DNA of 64,000 nucleotides from Dastarcus helophoroides (taxonomy: Eukaryota; Arthropoda; Insecta; Coleoptera; Bothrideridae). A program made the translations under genes and the position numbers. Positions 35,505 to 46,403 of this stretch are shown here, piece by piece. Location: positions 27,693,302-27,757,301 of the forward strand of contig CM053333.1 in the NCBI GenBank assembly GCA_028583605.1, given 5' to 3'. The notes beneath the pieces were generated by a model. It had not been told where the DNA came from and ran no database searches. It worked only from the letters and a program-made list of their open reading frames with translations. Position 1 is the stretch's first letter. Each line of letters begins with the position of its first letter.

Positions 35505-35980
35505 TGCCGGCTCCACACTCGCTCTGCGAAAGCCCGCGAAATAGCGCGAACGCGAGTGGGGACGCTTTCGCGTCTTCGCGTTCGCGCTTCGCGCTGTTCC
35601 CCGTTCGAAGTCGGTTTTTTGGTCCGCGTCAAAGGATTTGCGGGACTTTCGCAAGACGCAAGCGCGGATGCATCCACACTCGCAGCGTGAAATCAGTCAC
35701 AGTTTTAGTTTTTTCTAGTGATTATTGTGTGGTTTCAGAGAGGACTGTTTTCTTTTTTTCTTTATTAGGTGTTTATTTTTAATATACAGATAATTTTAAT
35801 ATGCCATAGCGCAAAGCGCAGCGGCAGTAGCAGTGGCTACCTGTGGGTCCATTTCTCTTGGAAGCGCGAACTACACTGCGAAGCTTGCGAATGTGGAGAG
35901 GCATGTTTCTCGTGCAAAAATCGCGCGCGAATCGCAGCGTGAATTCACGTAGCGATTCGCGCGCGAGTGTAAAGCCGGCA
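35505..35980. mobile_element. GC-rich PIF/Harbinger-like MITE
   Basis: The 18-bp ends TGCCGGCTCCACACTCGC (35505) and, inverted, TGCCGGCTTTACACTCGC (ending 35980) are flanked by TAA at 35502-35504 and 35981-35983. A 3-bp TAA/TWA duplication is characteristic of PIF/Harbinger. The interior is an island of CpG-rich sequence (repeated GCGCGAACGCGAG, TTCGCGTTCGCGC and GATTCGCGCGCGAG) in a window that is otherwise strongly AT-rich. An ATG followed by TAG near 35802 and then R/Q-rich codons may be the remnant of a transposase start. The open frames on both strands (35504-35782, 35444-35677) are not otherwise supported. Confidence 0.8.
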
Positions 35981-35983
35981 TAA

Positions 35984-37250
35984 GAACGTCTAAGTGTGTT
36001 TACAATGTGATTAGTAAAGGCCGGTTTTTTGGTAAAATACTTGATTTTACCTTTTCACTTTTCTTGGCGTTTTTCATGAGTTTATTGCCAAAATTTCTAT
36101 TTCGCTTGTTTTTTTTGCCTTTTCATACATAATTTGAACCTATTTTCGAACATTTTTATGCCTATTGATCCTTTTCTATAGAGGATTTTTCCAGGTACAT
36201 TATAATACACTTCTGAAGAATTTCAACAGAACTATGTACTTGATAAAACAAAGCAATAAAATGGAAATTGAATTCATCAGACTAAGAAGAAAAGTTTCAA
36301 GTATAAATTTCCAAGAAATAAAATTTAATTACAATTGTTGGTAATATTAAAGAAGACGTACGTTGTGTTCAAATGTCCATCTTTTTAAAAAAATAAAAAC
36401 TTTGGCTACGTTCACGCTAATGGTGAAAGCAATAGCTCGTTACCGAATGATGTAATTTAGACATTATCTATTAACGCAGGGAAAAACTTTTTTAAATTGC
36501 GAGTATTTATTTCCGTGACAACGCAAAAATTTGACAGTAGAAAATACTGAGAGATATTTAATTTGTAGTTGGAAAAAAGTAATGTTCAAAATTGTCAGTA
36601 AATGTTTTTTTGGTTAATTTAGATTTTGACTTTTTAAAACCTTTTTTACCTGTTTGTATTTGCCTAATTTAACATTTTGCTTACGTTTTTACCTTACTTG
36701 ATTGTGCCTAAAATCCGGTCTCTAGTGATTAGAGTCTCTTTCGAGCTATTAAATTATGAAACAATGCTCATTATAACATTATAATCTTTTTCTGTCTGTC
36801 AATGTGGGCAAATTATTTCATATTTCTTTCACAGACCAATAGATGACACTAAACCTAGAACTTACATTGAATTACTGAGTAGTCTTAGTAGGTATTTATT
36901 TGCCACCATTGCATTTTTCAAGTTCGAGCTGAGTATGTCAAACTGTCGAGATCTAGCAAGATCAAAATCTGTCTTTTGTTCTCATATTCTGAATCTGATA
37001 GATATTTAAAGTTTAAACCTATTGGTCTGTGCATTGGAGCAAGCCGCATACGGCAAGAAAGTTTCATTTAAATTTTCTGACCATGTGGGTTTCAGTGTTT
37101 AGCTCCATCCAGATGGAGATAAATTAAAGGTAAAGTTCTTTTTCATGCTGCAAGATTTCATAGATTTGATTATTTAAAGAAATTAAAAATAGTTTTATAT
37201 AATCCACTAAATTATGTAGTAATATTAAAGTTTTTCAAAAAGATTTACTT
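35984..37250. other. AT-rich DNA, no gene seen
   Basis: No recognisable coding or repeat structure. Confidence 0.4.
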
Positions 37251-37324
37251 TGACATGCCTGAAATATCTAACGTAATAATAAACATTGACATGCCTGAAG
37301 AAATATCTAACGTAATAATATGTC
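37251..37324 (+). repeat. Two 36-bp tandem copies
   Basis: TGACATGCCTGAA...ATATCTAACGTAATAATA occurs at 37251 and again at 37287, the second with a 3-bp GAA insertion. Confidence 0.9.
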
Positions 37325-37670
37325 ACAACGAAATTTTCCGGCCAGCAACGTAGAAAATTATAAGTTTCAAGTTTTTCGATGGAAGTAACTAAGAAAATAA
37401 CCATTACATAAGTAGAAGTAAGAAGTTACTTCAACCATGTAAAACATTGCATTTTCAGCACAGCAATTTTATAACAGATACAGAAATGAACTTCTCAATT
37501 TCACACCGTTATTGCTTTCCTGGAATTCAATTTTTATAATAGCCTTGGCAAAGTTCTTTTTAAATATAAAAATATCAGCATGAATTTAGCGCTAACGACT
37601 TCTGTAAATTATTGATTTTATTTTCATATAATCATTAAAAATGTATCATAAAAACACTTATCAAAGTATT

Positions 37671-37811
<141 letters not shown>

Positions 37812-40388
37812 CTTAGTCTTTCAAGCATATACGAATACCAAATACAAAATTGCAACTTCAGTCACGAATAATTTTCATTACTGGTCAAAACCGGTATATG
37901 GTTGATTGAATATATTTTCAACTGTAGTACGTTCGAATGTTTCATTAAAGAACATTTAATTGGCATTGATTTCCCAAGTTAAATTTACCTAAACACATAC
38001 CACGCAAAGATTCTTGGAATTCAATGGATAATATAAGAAAGTTACCTCACTATTACTGACTTATACCTTTAGTTACATTGTATATGTAAATACCAATTTT
38101 TGAGGTTATTTAATTTTTTGTTGTGTGTGGCGTAGCTAGAGGTGAACAAGGGTGAGCAATGCCTGCCCTTGATTAAAGCTTCTAATTCATTAGATTCCCA
38201 TCTTATAGAGCTCACTGCGCACCCTAGAACTATCGACAACTCCAGATTGCCCTTAGAACAAAATTGTAGCTACACAAATGGTTATGTTATTATAGTCGAT
38301 AAGAATTTATTAGATTAGATCGTGGCCCTCTAGATTGAAAAGTAAACTAGATCCAAAGAAATATATCAATACTACGAAAATTACTTAATTACTGTTCGTA
38401 GTATCCACAAAATTGTGCAGAATTTAAAATCAAATAATACAATGTTTTTCATTGAAAAATTAATTCATGTTCATAAGTCTCTGCACAAGATATATTTTTC
38501 CATAATCTTTGTTTATCAGTAAATGCTAAGAGTCAATCAGTGTCTTGGAAGCATCCCAATCTAAGAACAAAAAATTGTGACATTAAAATAAAATAATGGA
38601 GATTTTAGGGCATCCTAAATTAGATTTATGAAGAGTTTAGTCTGTTATTAGAAGTCATACGAGTGACAACTAGCAAGAGACATTAGGATTCAATGAAAAG
38701 GAAGTCTATTTGGTTGTCATGGAAAAAGGTGTATTAGTTAAATATTAAAATCTAGAGAAAGATAACATTATTCAATTTAAAAGTTATATATATAATTATA
38801 CGACCAAAAAAGTAATAATGTTCCAGTTGTGAGAATTGGTCATTTACACGCGAATGGTTTACACAACCCTTTATGGTTCGTGGCGCATTCTTCTGGAAAT
38901 GACCAACTTACTCAATCGTAAAAACTATCTTTTATTATCACTTGGTTAGAAATTTTAAGCCTTTATACCGTGCTAGAATTAAAAAGCTGAAATTTTTGCG
39001 GATATCTAAATTTGAAACTTATTTAATTTGGCCTTAAGCTAAAACCTAAACAAGACTCCAATTTTTATTTTTTTCGTTAATGTAATTAAATTGCCTTTAT
39101 GTGTGTAATTGGCTTTGAAATAATGCCATGAATACAGAAGAATATCTCGTGGACCATTTATACAAATTACAAATGTATTTTTTTTATTGTTTAAGCATTT
39201 ATGTCACGTCCTTTGATGTTATATATCTTTTTATGGGGCTATCATAGCGCGATTTATTTTTAAAGCTAATAATTTAAAAGGTTTTTTGTTTTTATAAAAG
39301 TCACGTCAAATTAAATTACATGCCTATCAATCTCAATTTTACAAGGTTAGGTGAGTTTGTGGCAAATTATTGTATATCTTTTTCATACTTCTTCTCTTTG
39401 TAAAAATAATTCTACGATCATCAAGTTTAAAGTAAAGATTTAATAAAGAAAATGCAAGAAGTTTTAAAAAGTTTATTTTCGGTAAAGACAGCTTGTGTTT
39501 ACGTAACTTTCAGAAAATTAAATTTACACATTTTGATGGTCTCAAGCGTTTTTACTTAAATAAATATTTTTACTTTTTTGAAAACACTTTATACCCTTGC
39601 ACTTGAGAAGTAATTCTCCTAAAAGGAAAAAATTTAACTTGTGTTTATCTAAAGTTATGTCTTTTACAAATTTCAAAGTTCGCGTTTTTGTCACTGAAAT
39701 AACTTTTCCTCGGGGTTTATAAATTGGAAGCAGTTTTCCGTAAAATACCTTGATGAAGTAAAATGAAACTCATTTGCAGTATACGTTAAGTTTCAAATGT
39801 CAACCCTAGCTGATAGCAAATTACACTCTGACCAAATTCGCACAAGCAGATGAATTGATTTCAAAATTACTTCCCTATTCGGAAGTATGGAAGGTATGGT
39901 GTATTTCAGTAGCTCAAAAAGCGACTCTAGCAACATAACTAGGAGCCAGTAAATATTTGTAAACAATAGTTTACTCATGTAGATCAGTAAACGTCATCTA
40001 AATATTATTGTCCTAAAGTATCCTACTGGGTTGATTGGCCTTTGCTTTAACAGTATTGTACTACAATTATTGTCTCTTGTCTCATGTATTTCACTTTCCT
40101 ATTCGACTTGATGTGTTTAATTGTTACACAGAGATATCTCCAGTTAGATGATGCCAACATTCAAATTCTGTTTATGACGTCATGATAAATTGGAATCTGG
40201 TGATTGCAGGGACGTTGAAGATTTGAGCAAACATTATTACTCCGGGCCTGTTTAATATGGAACAATACGGTCAGTAGCGTATAGTAAACACTAATAATAA
40301 TGTATATCATTTACACTACAATTACTTGGTTCTTCAGTTTTCAAAAACAATTATCAAAATAATTAAAAACATTATAGGAGTCATTTAT
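37812..40388. other. AT-rich DNA, no gene seen
   Basis: No gene, inverted-repeat element or array recognised. A TGACGTCA palindrome occurs near 40175. Confidence 0.35.
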
Positions 40389-41216
40389 ATACAATGTGTT
40401 TCGGTGAAAACGATCCACTCTAAATAGCTTTTTAAATGGTATTTTTAGGAAAAACCCAAAAACACGTTAACAGATATACAGGGTGAGTCACTAAGCGGGA
40501 ATCGGTCTTTGGTAGGCGTATCGTTCAAAATATCGAAAAATGTTTCAAATAAAAGCTGTTCGAAATAAGGTTCTCCACAACCTAAAATTATTGCCAAATA
40601 TGGCGGCCTTCCGGTTGCACCGGAAATAAACACAACTTTCTTATTTTAAATAGAACATCCTATGTATTTTTACATTTTTGGATTCCTTGTTAAAAATGAA
40701 TATGAATTTATTAAGACGACATAGGCTCTTAGTTGAACCGTTTTCGCGTAATTTCATTTTTTTGGTTAAATTTGACGATTTCGGAGCTTGACGCCATTAA
40801 CGATATTTTCCAAAAGCAATGACTCAGAGTTGTGTGGCATACGGTTTTGGATTCAGGAAGAAATGGAGTATTTGTTTACGCCTTTGCTGTTAGCAAGATT
40901 TCTTAAATTTCTTCACATCCGTCGACTCAATTCTTCAGTTGTTCAAACATGCATAACTTAATTTTTTCAAATGGAACCACCTATCTTGAATTATCTTATC
41001 GGATGCGAAATTAAATTACCTTTTTTTTGGTACCAGATATTGCCACCTCCGTTCAATAATTTTTGAGAAATTTAGAATTTTAAAAAAAAATTAATTAATT
41101 TCGTATTATTGCGTTAGCCCTGGATGTCGCGGTTTTGTTTCGTCTCGTTTGTCCGGCAATAACTGACAGTTTACCTCATTGTTGTCGCAAGGTCTTGGTA
41201 TTAGTACTGAAAGACA

Positions 41217-41810
41217 ATGTTTTCTCAAGAACAATTGGTCGATATGGTTTACGCCTTGGGCAGTGCTGACAGAAATCCATTTTTTGATGGAACGGACTGG
41301 TCCTTGGTTATCTTCAAAAATTGAAACACAGAACTTGTCCCCTGAAACCAAGAAAAATTAAAAAACACAACATAGGTTGCTCTAACGCGTTTCGACAGCC
41401 AAGCTGTCATCTTCAGAGAGAAACTGAAGATTACAGCTTGGCTGTCGAAACGCGTTAGAGCAACCTTTGTTGTGTTTTTTAATTTTTCTTGGTTTCAGGG
41501 GACAAGTTCTGTGTTTCAATTTTTAGAAATCCATTTCTTGTCTCAAGAATTTATGCCCAACGCTTTGCCGATCGGAAACATCCATATTCAGCGGCAATAC
41601 GAGAAAAAGGAGCGTAGAAAACCAACGACGCATGAAGAAAACCAAGTTTTAGTAGCGGCTGCTGTTGTCCAAGATCCGCACTTAAGAACCAGAAGAATAA
41701 GTGTGACATTACAAATAAGCCAAAAATCGGTTTCATGATTGTTGTGTAAAAACAAGTTTCATCCGTATCACACCTAGCTAGTGCAAGAACTCAATCAAGC
41801 TGACTAACAA
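41217..41810 (+). pseudogene. Mariner-like transposase 5' half, left-arm copy
   Basis: The start codon at 41217 begins the motif MFSQEQLVDMVYALG, a DUF4817-type helix-turn-helix N-terminus. A foldback MITE interrupts the gene after 'DRNP' at 41280. Coding resumes at 41535 with a stretch matching the right-arm copy (RRKPTTHEENQVLVAAAVV at 41611-41667). The piece between the N-terminus and this motif lacks about 45 bases that the right arm retains (the ...FAKLRERFERTGS... segment), and a stop ends the open frame at 41736. Similarity fades at the palindrome centre near 41810. This copy cannot make a protein. Confidence 0.82.
41281..41524. mobile_element. Foldback MITE, copy 1 (best preserved)
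   Basis: The two arms (CGAAACGCGTTAGAGCAACC and inverse) are nearly perfect, with CAGGGGACAAGTTCTG and inverse outside. The unpaired extension (GATGGAACGGACTGGTCC) is at the left. The duplication AGAAATCCAT is exact, 10 bp, at 41271-41280 and 41525-41534. The empty site can be read in the uninterrupted right arm near 42405, where the host sequence occurs once. That independently confirms the insertion and its duplication length. Confidence 0.92.
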
Positions 41811-42463
41811 TCGATGCAGTTGTGTGAATGTTCATTGAAAAAGTGTGGTCCGACAAAAAGTCTTCCTATGACACCATCCCAAACATTCAGAGACCACCTA
41901 TGCTGATGGTCTAAGGGTCTTATCCAATGAGGATTTTCAGTGTGGTAGTAATGGGAGTTGTGTCTTCCCACGAAGCCGTTCTTATGAAATGTACATTCGT
42001 CCGTAAATAGTACATTGTCCAAAAAGTCATTTTGTTCTTGTAGTTTTCGTAACGCCCACTCACAAAACTGCATTCGGTTGTTGAAATCAGCTTGATTGAG
42101 TTCCTGTACTAGCTGGACACGATACGGATGAAACTTTTTTTTACGCAAGATTCGTGAAACCGAGGTTTGACTTATTTGTAATTCCTTGCTTATTATTCTG
42201 GTACTTAAATGCGGATCTTGGACAACAGCAGCCGCTACTAAAACTTGGTTTTCTTCATGCGTCGTTGGTTTTCTACGCTCCTTTTTCTCCTATTTCGTAC
42301 TACCAGTTCGCTCAAACCTCTCTCTCAATTTAGCGAATGCCGCTGAATTTGGATGTCTCCGATCGGCAAAGCGTTGGGCATAAATTCTTGAGGCAAGAAA
42401 TGGATTTCTGTCAGCACTGCCCAAGGCGTAAACCATATCGACCAATTCTTCTTGAGAAAACAT
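41804..42463 (-). pseudogene. Mariner-like transposase 5' half, right-arm copy
   Basis: The start codon is at 42461-42463. About 60 residues of DUF4817-type N-terminus (MFSQEELVDMVYALG, then RFADRRHPNSAAFAKL) are followed by one in-frame stop (TAG, complement of 42290-42292) just before EKKERRKPTTHEENQ. The second helix-turn-helix (QISQTSVSRIL) and the beginning of the catalytic domain are open, including NVLFTDECTF with the first catalytic aspartate and SLNVWDGVIG. The open frame ends at 41804, where it crosses the palindrome centre. The second and third catalytic acids are missing. About 220 of an expected 350 or so residues remain. Better preserved than the left-arm copy. Confidence 0.88.
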
Positions 42464-45370
42464 TGTCTTTCAGTACTAATACCAAGACCTCGCGACAACA
42501 ATGAGATAAACTGTCAGTTATTGCCGGACAAACGAGACGAAACAAAACCGCGACATCCAGGGCTAACGCGATAATACGAAATTAATTAAATTTTTTAAAA
42601 AATTCTAAATTTCTCAAAAATTATTGGACGGAGGTGGCAATATCTGGTACCAAAAAAAAGGTAATTTAATTTCGCATCCGATAAGATAATCCAAGATAGG
42701 TGGTTCTATTTGAAAAAATTAGGTTATGCATGTTTGAACAACTGAAGAATTGAGTCGACGGATGTGAAGAAACTTAGGCAATCTTGCTAACAGCAAAGAC
42801 GTAAACAAATACTCCATTTCTTTCTGAATCCAAAACCGTATGCCACACAACTCTGAGTCATTGCGTTTGGAAAATATCGTTAATGGCGTCAAGCTCCGAA
42901 ATCGTCAAATTTAACCAAAAAAATTAAATTACGCGAAAACGGTTCAACTAAGGGCCTATGTCGTCTTAATAAATTTATATTCATTTTTAACAAGGAATCG
43001 AAAAATGTAAAAATATATAGGGTGTTCTATTTAAAATAAGAAAGTTGTGTTCATTTCCGGTGTAACCGGAAGGCCGCCATATTTGGCAATAATTTTAAGT
43101 TGTGGAAAACTTTATTTCAAACAACTTTTATTCGAGACATTTTTCGATATTTTGAACGATACGCCTACCAAAGACCGATTCCCACTTAGTGACTCACCCT
43201 GTATAAGGGGTTGGTTTTGGGGTCTAGGGATGAAGTTATAATCAGTATAAATATGACAAAATATGTCCCACTGTATATATTTATTGACATGTTTTTTCGT
43301 TTTTCCTAAAAATGACTTTCTGAAAGTTATTTAGGGTGGATATTTTTCACTGAAACGCACCATATATTATATACAGGGGCCGGGACTGCACCTGCAGGTT
43401 TAAGACTACACTAGTTAAGTATCCCCCTCACAGTCAAAGTTGACCGGTTTTGGTACTTTGCACATAACGTTTTTGTTTTCCAATTATTTGGGGTGGTTTG
43501 TTTTCAAAAAATCACTCTGCATGTCGCAGCCTTGTAATTAGTCTTTTCATGAAGGGTCTGGGCATTTCATAAAGCGCTGCCAAATAGTGAAACGAATAAG
43601 TGTTACACTAAAAAGCTAGACATTTCAGGCGTTTCATGAAATGTCAGCGTGTACTCCTCCGGAAAGTTCATTCGGATTTTTTAATTTAGGAATTGCGTTC
43701 AATTAATTAGTTGGGTGTGCCCTAATAAGTGTCATATTAACATTTATTCATTCTTATATGAGAATAGTAGGTTAGAGGAATGTTAAGTTATCTTAATTAT
43801 TTTTTTTATAAATTGACTCCAAAAGCTTGAGTAAAGAAAAATGTGATTTTCGGGCACTTTGATGCGTTTTTAAAAACTGAACAGAATGTAACGTTACGTA
43901 AACAACACCACTGAAGAGGTGATACTTACAAAAAAAATGATCTAACAAAAAAAAGAAATTCAATTTACAAATCGTTTGTTAGGTTTAAAGTCAAAAATAT
44001 CTTGACGAAGCAACGTTTTGGATATTCAACCAGCATTAACGATAAATGAATAAAGTAAAAGTTATTGAAAATGCCCGCCAAACACACGTGACATATTACC
44101 GTTAGATTTGCATTTGTTTCATTTGCTACAAAAATTTACCAGTGGAAAAAAATCAGTAAATGGAGGGTGCAAAAATGTCGTTCGTAGCTTTTTCGTAAAC
44201 AAACCCGAAATTTAGCTTAGGAAGATGAAAATATTATATTTTCTGAAAGCAAGTACATTTCATTAACACGTTAAAAAATTAAAAATGAAGTTTCATTCTT
44301 TCAAAAAAAAACTCAAAAACTTTCCGGATAACAAACCAATGATAAAATTAGTAACACGTAAGCTAAAAATGACGACGAGTGTAATTCAACAAACCCTATT
44401 TATTTATTGGAACGTTACATGAAAAGTACAATAGTGTCAGCCACTTGGCGTAATTTGTACGTTTTCGTAAAGAGGTAGAAACAGTAGACATTTCATGAAA
44501 CGTCTGAAATGTCTAATGTGCGATTTACACGAGCAAGTAAAACTGTCGCAAGTCGATGTCTGACAGTACTTCCAGCGAACTTGCGCAGTGTACATGGTCT
44601 CTTACAATGCTCTCGGAGCAAGCGTTAAAACTTGCGGCAAGTGCTTGCACGTGTAAAAAACCGTGGAGAGCACTCTAGCAAGTTTAAATTTATTCTTCAT
44701 GGTAGACCCTTATTGACCGGAAATATTATGTTTTTTTCAATTTATTTAACAGTTCAAATTTATTTCCAATTTTCTTGAACTTGTCTGCAAGAGGATTGTG
44801 CAACTCGTACATTTGGAGGAATAAATACTAGTGTATAGTCAATAAATATATTTGCTTATTTAAAGAGCTGCAATGTTTAAAATTAAGGCAGAGTTTCTTA
44901 TTTTAGTACTGCACAATATATGAAAAATAAATTTGAAAATAGTTAATAATTGTTGATTTCATTGAAAAATCTAGAAAAATAATTTTCTTTTGTATTTTTA
45001 TCGACAATTATGCAAGAATTTAAAAAAAAAACGTTATTAAAGCACTTCTTCATAGATAATTTGGAAATACTACTATTAATTTACTCTTCTTATTAAACAT
45101 TCCCACTACAACAAGCTTCATTTAGAATTCTTTTCTTCGATTTTTACAAATTTCGAACAAACTTCTTTCTAATTACGTATACGTATAATCAATTACTTAT
45201 AAGGTTATACGTAAAAGAGTTTATTTTATTAATTTAACTAAAATTATTTGTTGAAAATGCAAATAAAATCAGTTTTGTTTCTCGCAAAGTATCGTACGTG
45301 GTTGTTATTTTTAAGATGCTTAAAAAACATAATCCTTGGGTAATTTCAAGAAAAAAAGTTTATATCAACA

Positions 45371-45472
45371 TCTCAAGCAACATTAAGTAGTATAATAAAC
45401 GTTTATTAAATTAAAATTGCGTTTATTTTAACTTTAAAAAACGTTTATATACCATTCAGTGTTGCTTGGGAT
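45371..45472. repeat. Small hairpin element, about 100 bp
   Basis: CTCAAGCAACATTAAGTAGT and (minus) CCCAAGCAACACTGAATGGT pair, followed by paired TATAATAAACG/TATATAAACG and TTAAA stretches. It lies within the Harbinger element. It may be a very small MITE. Confidence 0.55.
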
Positions 45473-45859
45473 CTTGGAATAGGTCTGGCACCGCTAGTTT
45501 TTGAAATACAGTGTGTTGAGAATTAGGAAAAAAAAATTCCATTTTGGTAGATAGTATAAAAACGCATTTTTATTAAAAACATATTTGGAGTACTTCTGTC
45601 AGTGACATCCATACCAACATGTCTCTGAGTATTTTTGACGAAAAAATACTTAGCCACGACTTTTTTTTTTAAATAGGTACAATTTCATAAACATTCTTTA
45701 TTTCTTGGTAAAAATGATTCCTTGACTTTTTCGTATGGTAAACAGTTTTCGATTAACATGTTCTTAAACATTTTTAATGAAGAAAAACTAACAAAAAAAT
45801 CACGTCATTGGTGTTTTTTTTTTCAAAATGAATATAGTTTTTAATAATACTTTTTATTC

Positions 45860-45985
45860 TTTAATAAAAGCCGTCTGGAAATCCATTCTTTGACCCAAAA
45901 TCTTTTTTTGGCACCTTTTCGCTGTTTTCGTGAATTTGCAATGAGAATATCGGCTGCTGCAACTCTCTTTCTACGACGAGACATT
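45860..45985 (-). pseudogene. Harbinger transposase N-terminal relic
   Basis: From the ATG at 45983-45985 the minus strand reads MSRRRKRVAAADILIA, then KKRFWVKEWISRR. A basic N-terminus leading into '(K/R)RFWV.P....R' is the usual beginning of PIF/Harbinger transposases (DDE_Tnp_4 type). The frame then runs into AT-rich DNA. The catalytic DDE domain and the Myb-like partner gene are absent. The position inside an element with Harbinger-type ends supports the call. Confidence 0.6.
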
Positions 45986-46403
45986 TTTTTGCGCTACGTA
46001 GATATCACCAAAAACAATCTTTTAATTAGGACAATAACAGGCCAAAGACTTTAAATCACTATTTAAGCAAACACAAACACAATTATTCATTCAGCGCGGG
46101 TTTGAAGTGGAATGGCGCCAAGAATTGAAATTATTCTTGCCACACTCTAGCTGGTACGACCCAATCTGCCGTGTAAACGGCCATGCAACAACTTGCAGAC
46201 AATAGCCTCTGGATAGTGCAGGTAGGACTTTTGGAGAACACTTGCTTTTAAAAACTCTCGCAAATGCTATCGCAAGTTACTATTCCGTGTAAACTGCACA
46301 TAAGCCTTTGACGTGATACTTATTCTTTTCAATACCTGGCTGCGTTTCATAAAATGCCTAGACTTTTCATAAAACAGCTGATTACATAAAAAGACTGCTA
46401 CAT

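Larger units (their letters stand above)
40477..43203. mobile_element. Inverted-duplicated mariner-like transposon
   Basis: The ends read TACAGGGTGAGTCACTAAGC and its inverted copy, with TA at 40475-40476 and 43204-43205. Inverted similarity continues for about 1.09 kb from each end, once the foldback MITE at 41281-41524 is discounted. It includes the 5' half of the transposase gene on both arms, pointing at each other. The arms meet near 41800-41830. The 3' half of the gene is absent, so both arms derive from the same, 5', end of an ancestral autonomous element. The result is a near-complete palindrome that kept two functional-looking termini. Confidence 0.88.
40389..43366. mobile_element. 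Outer MITE of a three-level nest
   Basis: Sequence just outside the next element is itself inverted. ATACAATGTGTTTCGGTGAA at 40389 pairs with (minus strand) ATATGGTGCGTTTCAGTGAA ending near 43366. The similarity continues through GATCCACTCTAAATA / TATCCACCCTAAATA and TTTTTAGGAAAAAC on both sides. Without the insertion the element would be about 250 bp. The terminal TATA sequence makes the exact edge and target duplication ambiguous. Confidence 0.65.
44517..46300 (-). mobile_element. PIF/Harbinger element, 1.8 kb
   Basis: The ends TGTGCGATTTACACGAGCAA and (minus) TGTGCAGTTTACACGGAATA are inverted, with TAA duplicated at 44514-44516 and 46301-46303. A short stretch of transposase start is readable inside on the minus strand. 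The clean repair of the host foldback arm on both sides confirms the boundaries. Subterminal regions on both ends are GC-richer, with repeated CTTGC motifs. Too short for both Harbinger proteins, so it is an internally deleted copy. Confidence 0.85.
43521..46403. mobile_element. Foldback element with TTTCATGAAATG motifs, split by a Harbinger insertion
   Basis: The left arm (43521-43651) and a right arm interrupted by the element at 44517-46300 (44482-44516 plus 46304-46403) are inverted copies. Matching blocks are ATGTCGCAG / ATGTAGCAG at the tips, GGCATTTCATAAAGCGC / GGCATTTTATGAAACGC, GAATAAGTGT / GAATAAGTAT, and TAGACATTTCAGGCGTTTCA with its partner at 44482-44516. Removing the Harbinger insertion leaves an element of about 1.1 kb. 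The arms are rich in the dyad CATTTCATGAAATG and variants. No coding, superfamily not assigned, no clear target duplication. Confidence 0.75.
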
